64,000 bases of DNA from Cytophaga sp. FL35 (GTDB lineage Bacteria > Bacteroidota > Bacteroidia > Flavobacteriales > Flavobacteriaceae). The stretch lies in assembly GCF_014349235.1 (NCBI RefSeq), contig NZ_JACSOH010000003.1, positions 237,420 to 301,419 of the forward strand, given 5' to 3'. Shown piece after piece: positions 56,001-61,724 of the stretch; within the stretch, counting starts at the first letter, position 1; each line of letters starts with the position of its first letter. The position numbers were made by a program, and so were the translations under genes. The notes beneath the pieces were generated by a model. It was not told where the DNA came from and ran no database searches. It saw only the letters and a list, made by a program, of their open reading frames with translations.

Positions 56001-58602
56001 TACCAATTTGGATACAGGTTGTGTATTGGAAACAGTGCATTCTGTTGAAGATCCAGACGTGATAGAAGTAGTCGCTACCAAACTTACCGATGAAGAATGT
56101 TTAAATGATGGAGTAGATGATGGAAGTTTCAGTATTGCTATCAACAACTATACTGGGGCATATATCTACCAAGTTTATGATGTTAATGATAATCCTGTAG
56201 CCGGCTATGCAGGAACAGGAAATACCTCCACAGCCTTGGCTCCATTCACCAATTTACCAGGTGGTATCTACTATGTAAGGGTAACAGCTACGGATGCTCC
56301 ACGATGTGAAGATGATTCCAACACCATTACCATTCTTTCACCTAGTGCACCTATTACCGCCACTATTAGAGAGGAAGCCAATGTAACTTGTTCCAATGAT
56401 GAAGGAAGTATTTTCGTTGATCCAACAGGTGGAGTAGGACCATATACCATCCGTCTTGAAAATAACACCACCTCACAGGTTTATACAGAAACTAATGTGG
56501 AAGCCTTTATTTTTACAGGTCTTTCAGCAGGTGATTTCCATGTGACAATAACAGATGCTTACAGTTGTGTTCTTTCTGATAACATCACGCTAATAAGGCC
56601 AGATGATATTATTGCCAGTATTTCTGCAACTACCTTAAGTTGTTTTAATGACAATACAGCAAGTGTCACAGCTATGGTTGATCCTAGAAATATTACTCCT
56701 GTTTATCAGTATCAATTGAATGTATATGATGATGCTGTTGGTTCAAATCTATTAAGAACTTCGGCACCTCAATCTAACGCTACCTTTAACGGATTGGCAG
56801 CAGGATTCTATAGCATCACCGTGACTGACGACGTAAGTTGTTCCGATGAGACTTTCATTGTAGAAATTGTAAATCCTTCGGAAGTAATGGCTCAACTGAT
56901 CAGAACAAGTCCGTTGACCTGTACTACGGGAGTAGAATTTGAATTGAGTGCTTCTGGTGGAAGCGGTACTTACGAATATAGCGACGACGATACTACGTGG
57001 TCGCCTATGACCGGTAATAGTGTAAACCTCCCGCTTTCAGGTATGTTATCTGCAGGTACTTATAGATATTACGTAAGAGATGCGGTAAATATGTGTACCG
57101 CCGTACTATCGAATTCCATTGAGGAAGATATGATTGATCCGTTAACATTAACGGTAGACACTTCGGCGGCAGTGATTAACTGTAACGGCGACAATACTGC
57201 CACTATTTATGCAGATGCCGAAGGCGGATTAGGTAACTATCAATACGAATTGTATACGGATGCTACCTTAAATCCCGCGTCAAGAATTGCAGGTCCACAA
57301 CCTCTGGGTGAGTTCAGAAATCTTTTTGCTGGTACTTATTATGTAAATGTATACAGCGAAGATTGTACTACTCCTGCTCAAAGAGTGGATATTACAGAAC
57401 CTACTCCATTGGAATATACAGATGACATAATCAACGTAACTTGTAATGGAGAGGAAGACGGTCAAATAACTGTTACCCTATCGGGTGGTGCAGGAAATTA
57501 TCAATACTCCATTTCACCAAACCTTGATAGATTTGATGATGAAAACGTCTTTGAAGATTTAGCTCCTGGTGACTATACAGTAATTGCCCAAGATGGTAAC
57601 GGTTGTTTTATAGAATTACAATATACCATTGCAGAACCTAGCATTATCGAAATTGAGGCAACAGTATTGCCCGAAGTTTGTGTGGGAGAAGAAAACGGTT
57701 CTATAGAATTAACTATTACTGGCGGGACCGCTCCTTACAGTACGCGTTTAGCAAATGAATCTACTTTTGTTCAGGATCGAACGCAAATTTCAGGCTTAGC
57801 CGCAGGCGATTATATAATCTTTATCCAAGATGCCAATGGTTGTGAGGAGAATTTATTTGTAACAGTTGAACCGGGTGTAAATCTTAACGCTATCATTGAG
57901 CCAGTATATGGATGCAATGGAGATACGGCAAACAATTATGTGAACATACTATTGGAAGACGAAAGTATTTCAGATGAGGTATTGTACGGTCTTGATACCA
58001 CTGACCCGGCTGAAATGCAATTGAATCCTTTCTTTAGGGATCTAAGCTCTGGCACACATTACATTGCTATTTCACACGAAAACGGATGTATAGTTACCCA
58101 CGAGTTCGAAATAGAGCATTTTGAACCCTTGGCACTGACCCTTTCACAAGGTAATATAAATGAGATTGTGGCAACTGTTACTGGTGGAAGAGAAGAGTAT
58201 ACGATTTACTTTGGAGATACTGACAATGGTTCTGATAATACGTATTATATCAACAGAACCGATACTTATGTAGTAACCGTGGTTGATGCCAATGGTTGTG
58301 AGGTATCTGCCAGTATTGAAATGGAGTTCATAGACATTGATATTCCTAATTTCTTTACCCCAAATGGAGATTCGGAAAATCAATTCTGGAAGCCTAAAAA
58401 TGATGAAGGCTTCCCCCAGATACTAACCATAATTTTTGATCGTTATGGTAGAGAGGTGTACCGATTAGGTGCCGGAGATCGTGGCTGGGACGGAACGTAT
58501 CAGCAGAAGGAATTACCAACCGGAGATTACTGGTACGTAATAAAACTTAGAGGTGAAAATGATGACCGAGAGTTTGTTGGACACTTTACCCTATATCGAT
58601 AA
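44020..58602 (+). CDS. sprB: SprB-like giant mobile gliding adhesin, type B T9SS substrate
   Basis: A 4860-residue secreted protein. Order of parts: signal peptide (1-24); an N-terminal beta-rich region (about 25-405) resembling DUF3344-type surface domains; a DUF11-like domain (about 408-540); many SprB-type and Ig-like repeats, each with a pattern like TxVTCNGxxDGTITVxxxGGxxPYxYSIDG and FxGLxAGxYxVxVxDxxGC; a MAM-like domain (about 1290-1500) inserted among them; and a type B sorting domain (NFFTPNGDSENQFW, IIFDRYGREVY, GWDGTYQQKELPTGDYWY). SprB of F. johnsoniae travels along the cell surface and drives gliding. Two large internal duplications are visible. The SprF gene follows after 21 bases. 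Confidence 0.85.
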   Translation: MIPKLIKNILAGVLFMVTCTVFSQEYTSFTRTYPSGDNYRYQTNIKGDLTFISNSILNREGGTPTTEPNDPYNNLNTDNNDWNTETGGRLNYNDYKNMQYIDVDTDPSTFSSSTATFNFPNPDCNRIRYAALYWAATYPSATANGSYTAPGNYTENNIPVGQGRQNDFNQVRFRVPGGAYINITADEILYDGFTSADSSVRENSPYACYADVTNLITPLANPAGDYTVANIRATTGGLTPGGGSTGGWTLVIVYENPNLTGKLITTFDGFARVRDTDQVDVNYSGFNTIPAGPVRANVGAATLEGDFRITGDRLRIRAASNGGFTTLSNGANPSTNFFNSNITLNGTVTTNRNPASINTLGYDTDIFLVNNPSNSVIPNNETAATFRFQTNGDQYYPFFNSFNVEIIEPDIVLEKRVEDISGNDITGQGVNLGQILDYVLTFENLGNDDAANYTIRDILPINVTLDESNLQMPTGTSYTFNPATREVVFSIPSNLVRVGQPASSIRMRVQVAENCFDFIDACTDLIENLAFSTYEGVINDNQITDDPSVSDFDTCGFVTPGATNFLLDDLSDCNFTRTVQLCGLDVTLDAGDNFDDYIWVRDDNNNGQIDSSDPVLNDGNPDGDLSTLVVNDIGTYIVDKIVADPCKGFKEIIIVERFGTVQTNPIVDYFNGLNSDADPTNDIQGEIVQCSVDGDLLPNIFLCGSNDSQLFQINITDANLTWERLDESSCLPAPDDCANKNLTCQWNFEASGNNFTATTAGKYRLVVSYQNGCFSRFYFDVYQNELDINHTSRDIICNTDGNITVTNLGSNYGFQLVDVANGTIVVPFSANNGPSFDIATNGAYRVDITQLDSSGNPIPNACIFSTPDIGILDRDFQVDVETTPANCNDQGTIKIDILNVEPNYTYVLRRDDGTLIDDETASTNNTHTFQVNEGDYIIEASTEDGCTYTENVRVDRTPDPTISALTISDIGCTAGVIQLTANNGYPNPDYNYAIWSRNGVNLYPDVASIPGDAYDTDPNFIFGWRDTDADGIDEYFAGEAGTYSFVVVDGNNCFAFSNEVTINDNGTMSIDSVSETQPSCSGDADGEIVVNITGGTAPYQYSIDGGTTYQSTPTFVNLSAGSYAIRVLDSSGCDQSQTHVLSEPFPLSASTGVSRDATCDPNGAEVRVTNVTGGSGTYQYSFDGGVTYGASSVAVLPPGDYTVIVDDGSCEFPMTVTVEDVPDEPEVTLTPEVSYNCDGTGTITATPNIATYNYTYALDGVLNSPDPTSNVFNNVTPGTYTVTTFYTSQTPPTPSILLSEDFGSGETIPSPNTSGYTYEDQTSDPPGDANSNINDFEYSVTSDIVAPFGSWLSPIDHTTGTRASQGRYLVMNVGTPTPSQIIYSKQINDVIPNQDLSVSLYILNLMRQGRSGLDPDLTIEIREAGTTNVIQSIRTGIIPKNTGPSDWVEFTATLNPGANTTLDFVIRSEITGNNGNDFVLDDITVHQVPEVCEQFVETPVTVVAGNVFTASITSATNATCNGDTDATLTIEAENFDAVAGFEYSINGSAFINATTSPVTTSTPLGAGNHTIVVRKSDEITCSRTLTHTISEPTAVVASASVTTELTCTNGGATITASVTGGTPGYEYQLEDNLGGTIAGFDFVSNGNNTVFTGLAAGDYIVRVRDVNLCEDAIDASLTISPIDPIAYTVTPTACYPGGNTAIIQVDVTSGNGDYTFSLNGNPWVAPSPSTATTYTFTGLYNGTYTINVQDGLGCTGTLETITIDPQLTVSASAPNITACATSTDISINATGGDNNYVYAVVLNGTPVVDGDFNNTNPVSVSTAGDYDIHVRDNGGNAGYCTAVHTLTVVQDTPIVFTPTPTDVSCFGGTDGSIAIVVDSGGNAPFMYSIDNGATYVTGDSFPNLSAGTYPVRVRDSNNCESVVQNVTINEPAQIVAEATLTQNYTCTTDGEITVGSITPTSGGSGDYQYSINGGAWTASTTGGHTFTSLTDGTYSIRVRDTNATTCGITLADIIIAPLPVEPTLSTSVVYSCNGTGTITVLPNDPSYTYSLNGGTAQPSNIFANVAVGLHTITVNYGSNCTVDTNANIENGHAFEANIVSFENLDCNADGSGTITIDADNYGVGGFEYSVDGNPFVGPFSAAEQITGLAAQAYTIVVRDVDNPIAGCSATLNQTLTEPTPVVTTASITEQFTCDNTGATITASASGGTPAYEYQLEDTLGNPIASYDFATNGNNAVFTGLAAGDYIVRARDTNGCSDPIDGPISVTAPAVPTFTTTETACYAGANDATIQVDVTAGNGNYTFSLDGGPFITPNPSTAVTYTFENLSNGTYTIDVRDGYGCMAVQQTVTIEPQLVVSIDIDEISSCNDGTITVNATGGDGSYVYAFVPANTSPSGLYGASNTFTVTNAMTTANPAGFDVYVQDNGGTAPVCSFLQEDIIFTPSTPLTVSGTPTDPECYDGLGSIDVTVGGGNGPFTYQLVDLSPADGIDYGNTNTNVFTSTLTFNGIGVGDYEITITDEDSCTVTSSTITINNAVEITADINPILPAACNDPDPNEYGFEFDNVVTPTGGTVEYSHDGGTTWQLSNELRGHVSGTEVFPSIRVTLPSGTVCQRDFDRYIIPYPLDNLDISISAIVVNCNDLQVRVQGTAGVAPYEYAYSEDPANFDPLTTTWQPGSATDSSGNAVPAGHGAYTWMGLTPGRTYVFYVRDATGCVRQSLINVNDLITRPIEITEVVTPTCFGGSTGEIEYTLNPGTPSSHMRWEFFEVGNPIALQTSGGNILYNNTINITGLTEGEYYIEIVQSDGTTDSCTGGSENSYLNELNALNGTPNATRDISCNLPGLITIDNITGGGGAPYTFDVTGPAGFSAMTGVTTNPIEIPVNSPAGNYTVTMYDQYNCSVTMAPINLDLSPNPTIDSVTQDNCATPISLTAVGNSAAGNLRYAIVAAGNPAPSTYIDNGGVFNNVTPGDYDVYVMDGNGCIATQPSYTVHPVLSADVQLTKLLDCTASPDAVISIEALAGSGSYEYSITNTAGAPAVAQTAFPSNPFDYNAPLAGDYTVTIYDTNTPNSATCNREFTISVPARIEPIVDTITTTDVTCNGDSDGTITISVTNTPIGPFTFEITSFDGAATSILPSSTTANTATFTGLAPTTTPAGYIITITAAASNNCTVDSSSITIAEPAPIAVTMAPTVEFACVVGNNENNASITVQNTTGGSNNFVRYEFINDLAPGTPVQDGPDATYVETNFAGGNYTINVYDDNGCVGTTTASIAPFDELQSATVTINQAITCLTGEEITINAFGSITDSSTPAGLANYEFRQLPSGTFQASNVFSNLPTGSHTFEVRNVNTNCIISVSHTVGEPNNFEISVTTTDVVCHGTDGTVSFTISDAINPYAGGFTWQIYNSQGTATTADDTLIAAANGVSAGVGPTTLFAIGAGEYRVEITQDSNPFCVSSELFNIAGPTDPISANTDVTEVTCLSNDGVIEIIDAQGGWGGYTYFVAPTTDPAPTYPGSYLANPGFTGLAGAPGAGIDYQVWVADQNGCEFRLPDVNLVDPAPITADLRINQPNCTSLEGEIEVINVLGGQGSNYSYQLQIFNSGTSTYDNLRSVQTNPIFSGLGAGQYQVIVSDQWNCSATTSASIELYEPIVPLATVVKTIDCSTTDPGGQITITQTGGSGSFDYVVLYPDGVTTDTNTTGIFTGLTQDDTIGEYIFTITDQEVNHACSTTIRQSLAPEVIPVINVDNFTNVTCNGANDGTITVSTTDSGVGPYTFRIIAGNGSTPGSPILPTTSSNTAATFTGLTGSTAGITYTVEVRGANNCAITTDVSITEEDPITVNAISIVQYGCTAGNNTNNATVSFTGVTGGTGTYVRYVFIRDGIVVQDGANTIYNETDGLGGSYELRVYDDAGCSAISASDVVIPFVEITDPVVTTTQDAACNPLNNAEIEVGITINPATATPNLEYVVEGINVVYLQTINSSNDTETFTGLEFGNYRVTITNLDTGCVLETVHSVEDPDVIEVVATKLTDEECLNDGVDDGSFSIAINNYTGAYIYQVYDVNDNPVAGYAGTGNTSTALAPFTNLPGGIYYVRVTATDAPRCEDDSNTITILSPSAPITATIREEANVTCSNDEGSIFVDPTGGVGPYTIRLENNTTSQVYTETNVEAFIFTGLSAGDFHVTITDAYSCVLSDNITLIRPDDIIASISATTLSCFNDNTASVTAMVDPRNITPVYQYQLNVYDDAVGSNLLRTSAPQSNATFNGLAAGFYSITVTDDVSCSDETFIVEIVNPSEVMAQLIRTSPLTCTTGVEFELSASGGSGTYEYSDDDTTWSPMTGNSVNLPLSGMLSAGTYRYYVRDAVNMCTAVLSNSIEEDMIDPLTLTVDTSAAVINCNGDNTATIYADAEGGLGNYQYELYTDATLNPASRIAGPQPLGEFRNLFAGTYYVNVYSEDCTTPAQRVDITEPTPLEYTDDIINVTCNGEEDGQITVTLSGGAGNYQYSISPNLDRFDDENVFEDLAPGDYTVIAQDGNGCFIELQYTIAEPSIIEIEATVLPEVCVGEENGSIELTITGGTAPYSTRLANESTFVQDRTQISGLAAGDYIIFIQDANGCEENLFVTVEPGVNLNAIIEPVYGCNGDTANNYVNILLEDESISDEVLYGLDTTDPAEMQLNPFFRDLSSGTHYIAISHENGCIVTHEFEIEHFEPLALTLSQGNINEIVATVTGGREEYTIYFGDTDNGSDNTYYINRTDTYVVTVVDANGCEVSASIEMEFIDIDIPNFFTPNGDSENQFWKPKNDEGFPQILTIIFDRYGREVYRLGAGDRGWDGTYQQKELPTGDYWYVIKLRGENDDREFVGHFTLYR
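48540..51990 (+). repeat. Diverged tandem duplication in sprB, about 1.76-kb period
   Basis: Two consecutive blocks of several SprB-type repeats with matching order and motifs: TxTxCxNxGATITAS, YEYQLED, FTGLAAGDYIVR, TACYxG, NGTYTI and the GGDxxYVYA strand. Matching codons (the Glu of ISEPTAVV and LTEPTPVV) lie at 48790 and 50548, 1758 bases (586 residues) apart. Confidence 0.75.
51300..57100 (+). repeat. Diverged super-repeat in sprB, about 1.9-2.0-kb period, roughly three copies
   Basis: Ordered blocks recur. DVTCNGDSDGTITIS at 53302 matches NVTCNGANDGTITVS at 55255 (1953 bases), and PTCFGGSTGEIEY at about 52231 matches VVCHGTDGTVSF at about 54136 (1905 bases). Shared internal marks include VQDGxxxTYxET and NVYDDNGC/RVYDDAGC. 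Boundaries are approximate. Confidence 0.65.
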
Positions 58603-58623
58603 AAATCTTAACCTAACTAAACC

Positions 58624-59577
58624 ATGCGCAAAATACTATGGCCCTTGTTGCTCTTTATGGGCATCATAACCACAAAAGCCCAAGAGCTCAATTCACCACA
58701 GCTCTCCCAATATTTAGCGGACAACCCCTTTGTTCTGTCCCCCGTATATGCAGGTATTGGAGATCACGTTAAAATTAGACTTAACGGACTTACGCAGTGG
58801 GTGGGTATTAAAGATGCTCCGCAGACACAGTCATTGGCAGCGGATATGCGTTTGGGAGAAAAATCAGGTATTGGTGTATTTTTGTACAACGATAAAAATG
58901 GATATACCAAACAACAAGGTGCACGTGTTTCTTTTGCCCACCACTTAACCTTGGATCGTTATGACGATGAATTCTTATCCTTCGGTATTTCATATAATTT
59001 TAACCAATTTAGGATTGATATCGATGAATTTATCGATGCAAATTTAGATCCAGGGGTCATTAACAATAGGCAGACCAGCAACCATAATTTTGATGTGGGT
59101 GCCATGTACCGCTATGGTAAATTTTACCTAAGTGCCAATGCCTCCAACCTATTGGGCAAAGATCCAAGTAATTTTACATTTAATGCGGATGAACCCAACG
59201 AACTAAGAAATTACTATGTGTACACAGGTTACAGGTATAGAAAGAATAAAAATTCGGATTTAGAAATCGAACCCTCTTTACTTTTCAAGGTTTTTGAAAG
59301 TGATGGTCGTTCAGAAACCGATTTGAACCTAAAATTTAGATGGTATGATTTTGAAGATTACTATTATGCAGGTGTTAACTATCGTTTCTTAAATGACCAA
59401 ATAGGTAGTCCATTATACATTGCACCCTTTGCGGGTTTAAAGAAGAACAACTTCTACTTTGGTTATTCTTATCAAATAATACTTAATGAAATTATTACGT
59501 ATAGTACAGGTACCCATGTTGTTACTATAGGAGTAGATCTTTTCCAAGGTTTGAGTAACTGTCGTTGTACATACTAA
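58624..59577 (+). CDS. sprF: SprF, PorP/SprF family T9SS outer-membrane protein
   Basis: A 317-residue outer-membrane barrel with a signal peptide (to about residue 19, ending TKAQE) and the family opening SPQLSQYLADNPFVLSPVYAGIGDHVKIRLNG. In F. johnsoniae SprF is needed for SprB to be secreted. Here it lies 21 bases after the sprB-like gene, the same order as sprCDBF. The C-terminal TYSTGTHVVTIGVDLFQG is typical of the family. Length is normal. The next gene, folB, has its own promoter box, so the operon probably ends here. Confidence 0.9.
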   Translation: MRKILWPLLLFMGIITTKAQELNSPQLSQYLADNPFVLSPVYAGIGDHVKIRLNGLTQWVGIKDAPQTQSLAADMRLGEKSGIGVFLYNDKNGYTKQQGARVSFAHHLTLDRYDDEFLSFGISYNFNQFRIDIDEFIDANLDPGVINNRQTSNHNFDVGAMYRYGKFYLSANASNLLGKDPSNFTFNADEPNELRNYYVYTGYRYRKNKNSDLEIEPSLLFKVFESDGRSETDLNLKFRWYDFEDYYYAGVNYRFLNDQIGSPLYIAPFAGLKKNNFYFGYSYQIILNEIITYSTGTHVVTIGVDLFQGLSNCRCTY

Positions 59578-59626
59578 GCAACTTTCTTACAGGCTATTTT
59601 ATACCCAACCTTTTAGGAGTTTAATG

Positions 59627-59634
59627 TAATTTTG
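59627..59634 (+). promoter_or_regulatory. -7 promoter box of folB
   Basis: TAATTTTG, a full TAnnTTTG match, 17 bases before the TTG start of folB. Confidence 0.55.
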
Positions 59635-59650
59635 CAAAAAATTATCCATC

Positions 59651-60013
59651 TTGGGAAAAGTTAAAGTAGAGAACATTCGGGTATATGCCCATCACGGATG
59701 TTTAAAGGAAGAAACAGCCATTGGTAGTGAATACAGGGTAGACATTTCCGTTGATGCCGATCTTGCCACGGCATCGGTTTCAGACCGCTTATCTGATACT
59801 GTAGATTATGTGCATATCAATCACATTGTTAAAGAGGAAATGAAAATACCATCCAAACTATTGGAACATGTGGGGCATAGGATCATCACCCGAATTTTTA
59901 ATGAAATACCCGTTGTAGACGCCGCACAGGTCTGGGTATCAAAAATTAATCCGCCTATTGGTGGGGATGTAGAAAAAGTTACCGTAGTTCTAGAAAAAAA
60001 AAGAATCGCTTAG
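59651..60013 (+). CDS. folB: Dihydroneopterin aldolase
   Basis: A 120-residue enzyme that cleaves 7,8-dihydroneopterin in folate synthesis. Seen: GKVKVENIRVYAHHGCLKEE at the start, a close match to the family's N-terminal IxGIxxxxxHGxxxxE pattern with its active-site glutamate, then EYRVDISVDADL, the LSDTVDYVHI motif and a C-terminal VEKVTVVLEKKR. Length is normal. The start codon is TTG; no ATG fits the family's N-terminus, and the promoter box lies just upstream of it. tRNA-Cys follows after 44 bases. Confidence 0.93.
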   Translation: MGKVKVENIRVYAHHGCLKEETAIGSEYRVDISVDADLATASVSDRLSDTVDYVHINHIVKEEMKIPSKLLEHVGHRIITRIFNEIPVVDAAQVWVSKINPPIGGDVEKVTVVLEKKRIA

Positions 60014-60038
60014 GTTTTACATTATCCAAGAAACAACT

Positions 60039-60046
60039 TACCTTTG
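60039..60046 (+). promoter_or_regulatory. -7 promoter box of tRNA-Cys
   Basis: TACCTTTG, a full TAnnTTTG match, 11 bases before the first base of the tRNA. Confidence 0.55.
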
Positions 60047-60057
60047 CGCTTGCAAAT

Positions 60058-60131
60058 GGCATCGTGGCCGAGTGGCTAGGCACAGCTCTGCAAAAGCTTG
60101 TACAGCGGTTCGAATCCGCTCGATGCCTCCA
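60058..60131 (+). tRNA. tRNA-Cys (GCA)
   Basis: A 74-base tRNA including an encoded CCA end. The acceptor stem GGCATCG/CGATGCC pairs fully, the D arm has GCC/GGC, the anticodon loop is CTGCAAA with GCA at 60090-60092, and the T arm is AGCGG-TTCGAAT-CCGCT. The base before CCA is T, the usual identity base for tRNA-Cys. The top pair of the anticodon stem (positions 27-43) is C-T, unpaired. Confidence 0.93.
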
Positions 60132-60132
60132 A

Positions 60133-60170
60133 AAAACCCTGATTTCTAGTAGATATCAGGGTTTTCTTTT
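60133..60170 (+). terminator. Rho-independent terminator after tRNA-Cys
   Basis: An 11-bp stem AAAACCCTGAT/ATCAGGGTTTT with an 11-base loop, followed by a T-rich run. It may also act on the convergent LysE-type gene. Confidence 0.85.
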
Positions 60171-60196
60171 TTACAAATACCTTTATTTTTTAGGAA

Positions 60197-60880
60197 TTAA
60201 TCAAAATGGCCAAGTTCAATTCTTTCTATACCATCTTCAATATTGAATTGATCTTTAGGTAAAAAGCCTTTTATGATAAGTACTATTCCACAAATAATTA
60301 AAATGACTCCAAGACCTCTTTTTACCCAAGAGATACGTTCAAAAGTAAGTTTCTTTTTCAATTGTTTGGCTAGCAATATCTTTACAATATCCATGGCAAA
60401 ATAGGCACCTAACATGCTACCAAAAAAAACGAACAGCCTTTTGGGTTGGTTATCTAAACTGGGGCCAACAACTATCAATAGACCCAACCAAAAAATAAGA
60501 ACACCAATATTGATAAAATTCAACAAAAACCCTTTTACCAAAAGTCCCAAATAACTACGTTTGCTGGCCTTGATTTTATCCTTGATTTCTTTTTTAGGCT
60601 TTTTAAAAAAAGTAATTATTCCATATACCAAAAGAATGACGCCTCCAAAAACGTATAACCCTGGTTGGTTACTTAAATTTTCCAATAATTGAAAACTACT
60701 AAAATAGGCGATGGCCAGAAAAAGGATATCCGCTATAATCACCCCTAGGTCAAATACCAAAGCCGCACGGAAGCCTCTAATGGCACTGGTCTCCAACAGC
60801 ACAAAGAAGACAGGACCAATCATAAAGCTTAATAATAAGCCTAATGGAATTGCTGCCTGTACGTCTTCTATCATTCTCAA
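60197..60880 (-). CDS. LysE family exporter
   Basis: A 227-residue inner-membrane protein with about six hydrophobic helices and the LysE/RhtB family opening AIPLGLLLSFMIGPVFFVLLETSAIRGFRAALVFDLGVIIADIL. The family exports amino acids or related metabolites; the substrate cannot be read from the sequence. A basic loop (KKPKKEIKDKIKASKR) lies between the third and fourth helices. It stands alone, convergent with the tRNA. The first 6 residues before the proline-glycine motif fit the family. Confidence 0.85.
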   Translation of the reverse strand: MRMIEDVQAAIPLGLLLSFMIGPVFFVLLETSAIRGFRAALVFDLGVIIADILFLAIAYFSSFQLLENLSNQPGLYVFGGVILLVYGIITFFKKPKKEIKDKIKASKRSYLGLLVKGFLLNFINIGVLIFWLGLLIVVGPSLDNQPKRLFVFFGSMLGAYFAMDIVKILLAKQLKKKLTFERISWVKRGLGVILIICGIVLIIKGFLPKDQFNIEDGIERIELGHFD

Positions 60881-60988
60881 AAAAAATTAAAATAATAAAT
60901 AGACCTTACGGTAATGGACAACTACCGAAGATTTATCATACTTAAGATCGGTTGATTTTATCCAATAGCAGGATAAGATGGTATAAAA

Positions 60989-61669
60989 TTACATACGAGT
61001 TACCGTACCACCAAAAACTGTTTTCTCGTCCATTTTAGCCGGATCACCATAAACTAAAACCTCACCTCCTGCCTTAACGGTAGCTTTTACATAATCTGAA
61101 GCATATATTTCTGCCCTAGAACCTGCATTTACGTTCACGGTAGAGAATTTGGTCTTTAATTCCTTTCCCTCGTAAATACCGCCTGTATTGATGGCAACAT
61201 CCTGTAGGTCTGAAGTTCCTTTGGTAGCTATGACTCCACCGGTAACTGTTTTAATTAAAAGTTGTTCTACCTGAGCATCAATTTCCAGTTCCCCACCTTC
61301 CTGCGCCTTTAACTCAAGTATATCCTGTTGAAGTGTTTGTTCACTTGTTATTCTAGCATCTTCATTAACATCTATAATGACTAATTTGTCTGTATAATAA
61401 AGGTCGACAAAGGTTTTATACCCACTAAAAATCTTATCCAATTGCATGCGGATTTTTAAAATCCCATCATTATTAACAATGGATACTTTCTGAATATTCT
61501 CACCGGTAATTACAGCTTTGTTCGTATCGGATTTAATCAACTTTACGGAAATTCCGTCAAAAGCTTTTACCTCCGTGAACCGGGTAAGTTCCTGTGTTAA
61601 TTTAGAATCTTGAGCCTGTAGCCAAAGACCGCCAAAAAAAACAAGCGTACATAAAAAGAACTGCTTCAT
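60989..61669 (-). CDS. DUF2807 (head GIN domain) exported protein
   Basis: A 226-residue protein with a signal peptide (to about residue 19, ending LWLQAQ) and a DUF2807 beta-helix-like domain over most of the remainder: LTRFTEVKAFDGISVKLIKSDTNKAVI, then repeated short strands such as GGELEIDAQVEQLLIKT. Such proteins are exported in Bacteroidota; the function is unknown. It begins 55 bases after the rnr stop codon on the same strand. Confidence 0.85.
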   Translation of the reverse strand: MKQFFLCTLVFFGGLWLQAQDSKLTQELTRFTEVKAFDGISVKLIKSDTNKAVITGENIQKVSIVNNDGILKIRMQLDKIFSGYKTFVDLYYTDKLVIIDVNEDARITSEQTLQQDILELKAQEGGELEIDAQVEQLLIKTVTGGVIATKGTSDLQDVAINTGGIYEGKELKTKFSTVNVNAGSRAEIYASDYVKATVKAGGEVLVYGDPAKMDEKTVFGGTVTRM

Positions 61670-61724
61670 GAGGTTTTTAGGTTGATTTGTTACTGTTAAA
61701 ACAAAATCTATTCCAAAAAAAGTC

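Noticed and set aside
60064..60246. 60-residue open frame on the plus strand
   Set aside because: It is the translation of tRNA-Cys and its terminator; no homology-like features and no promoter of its own.
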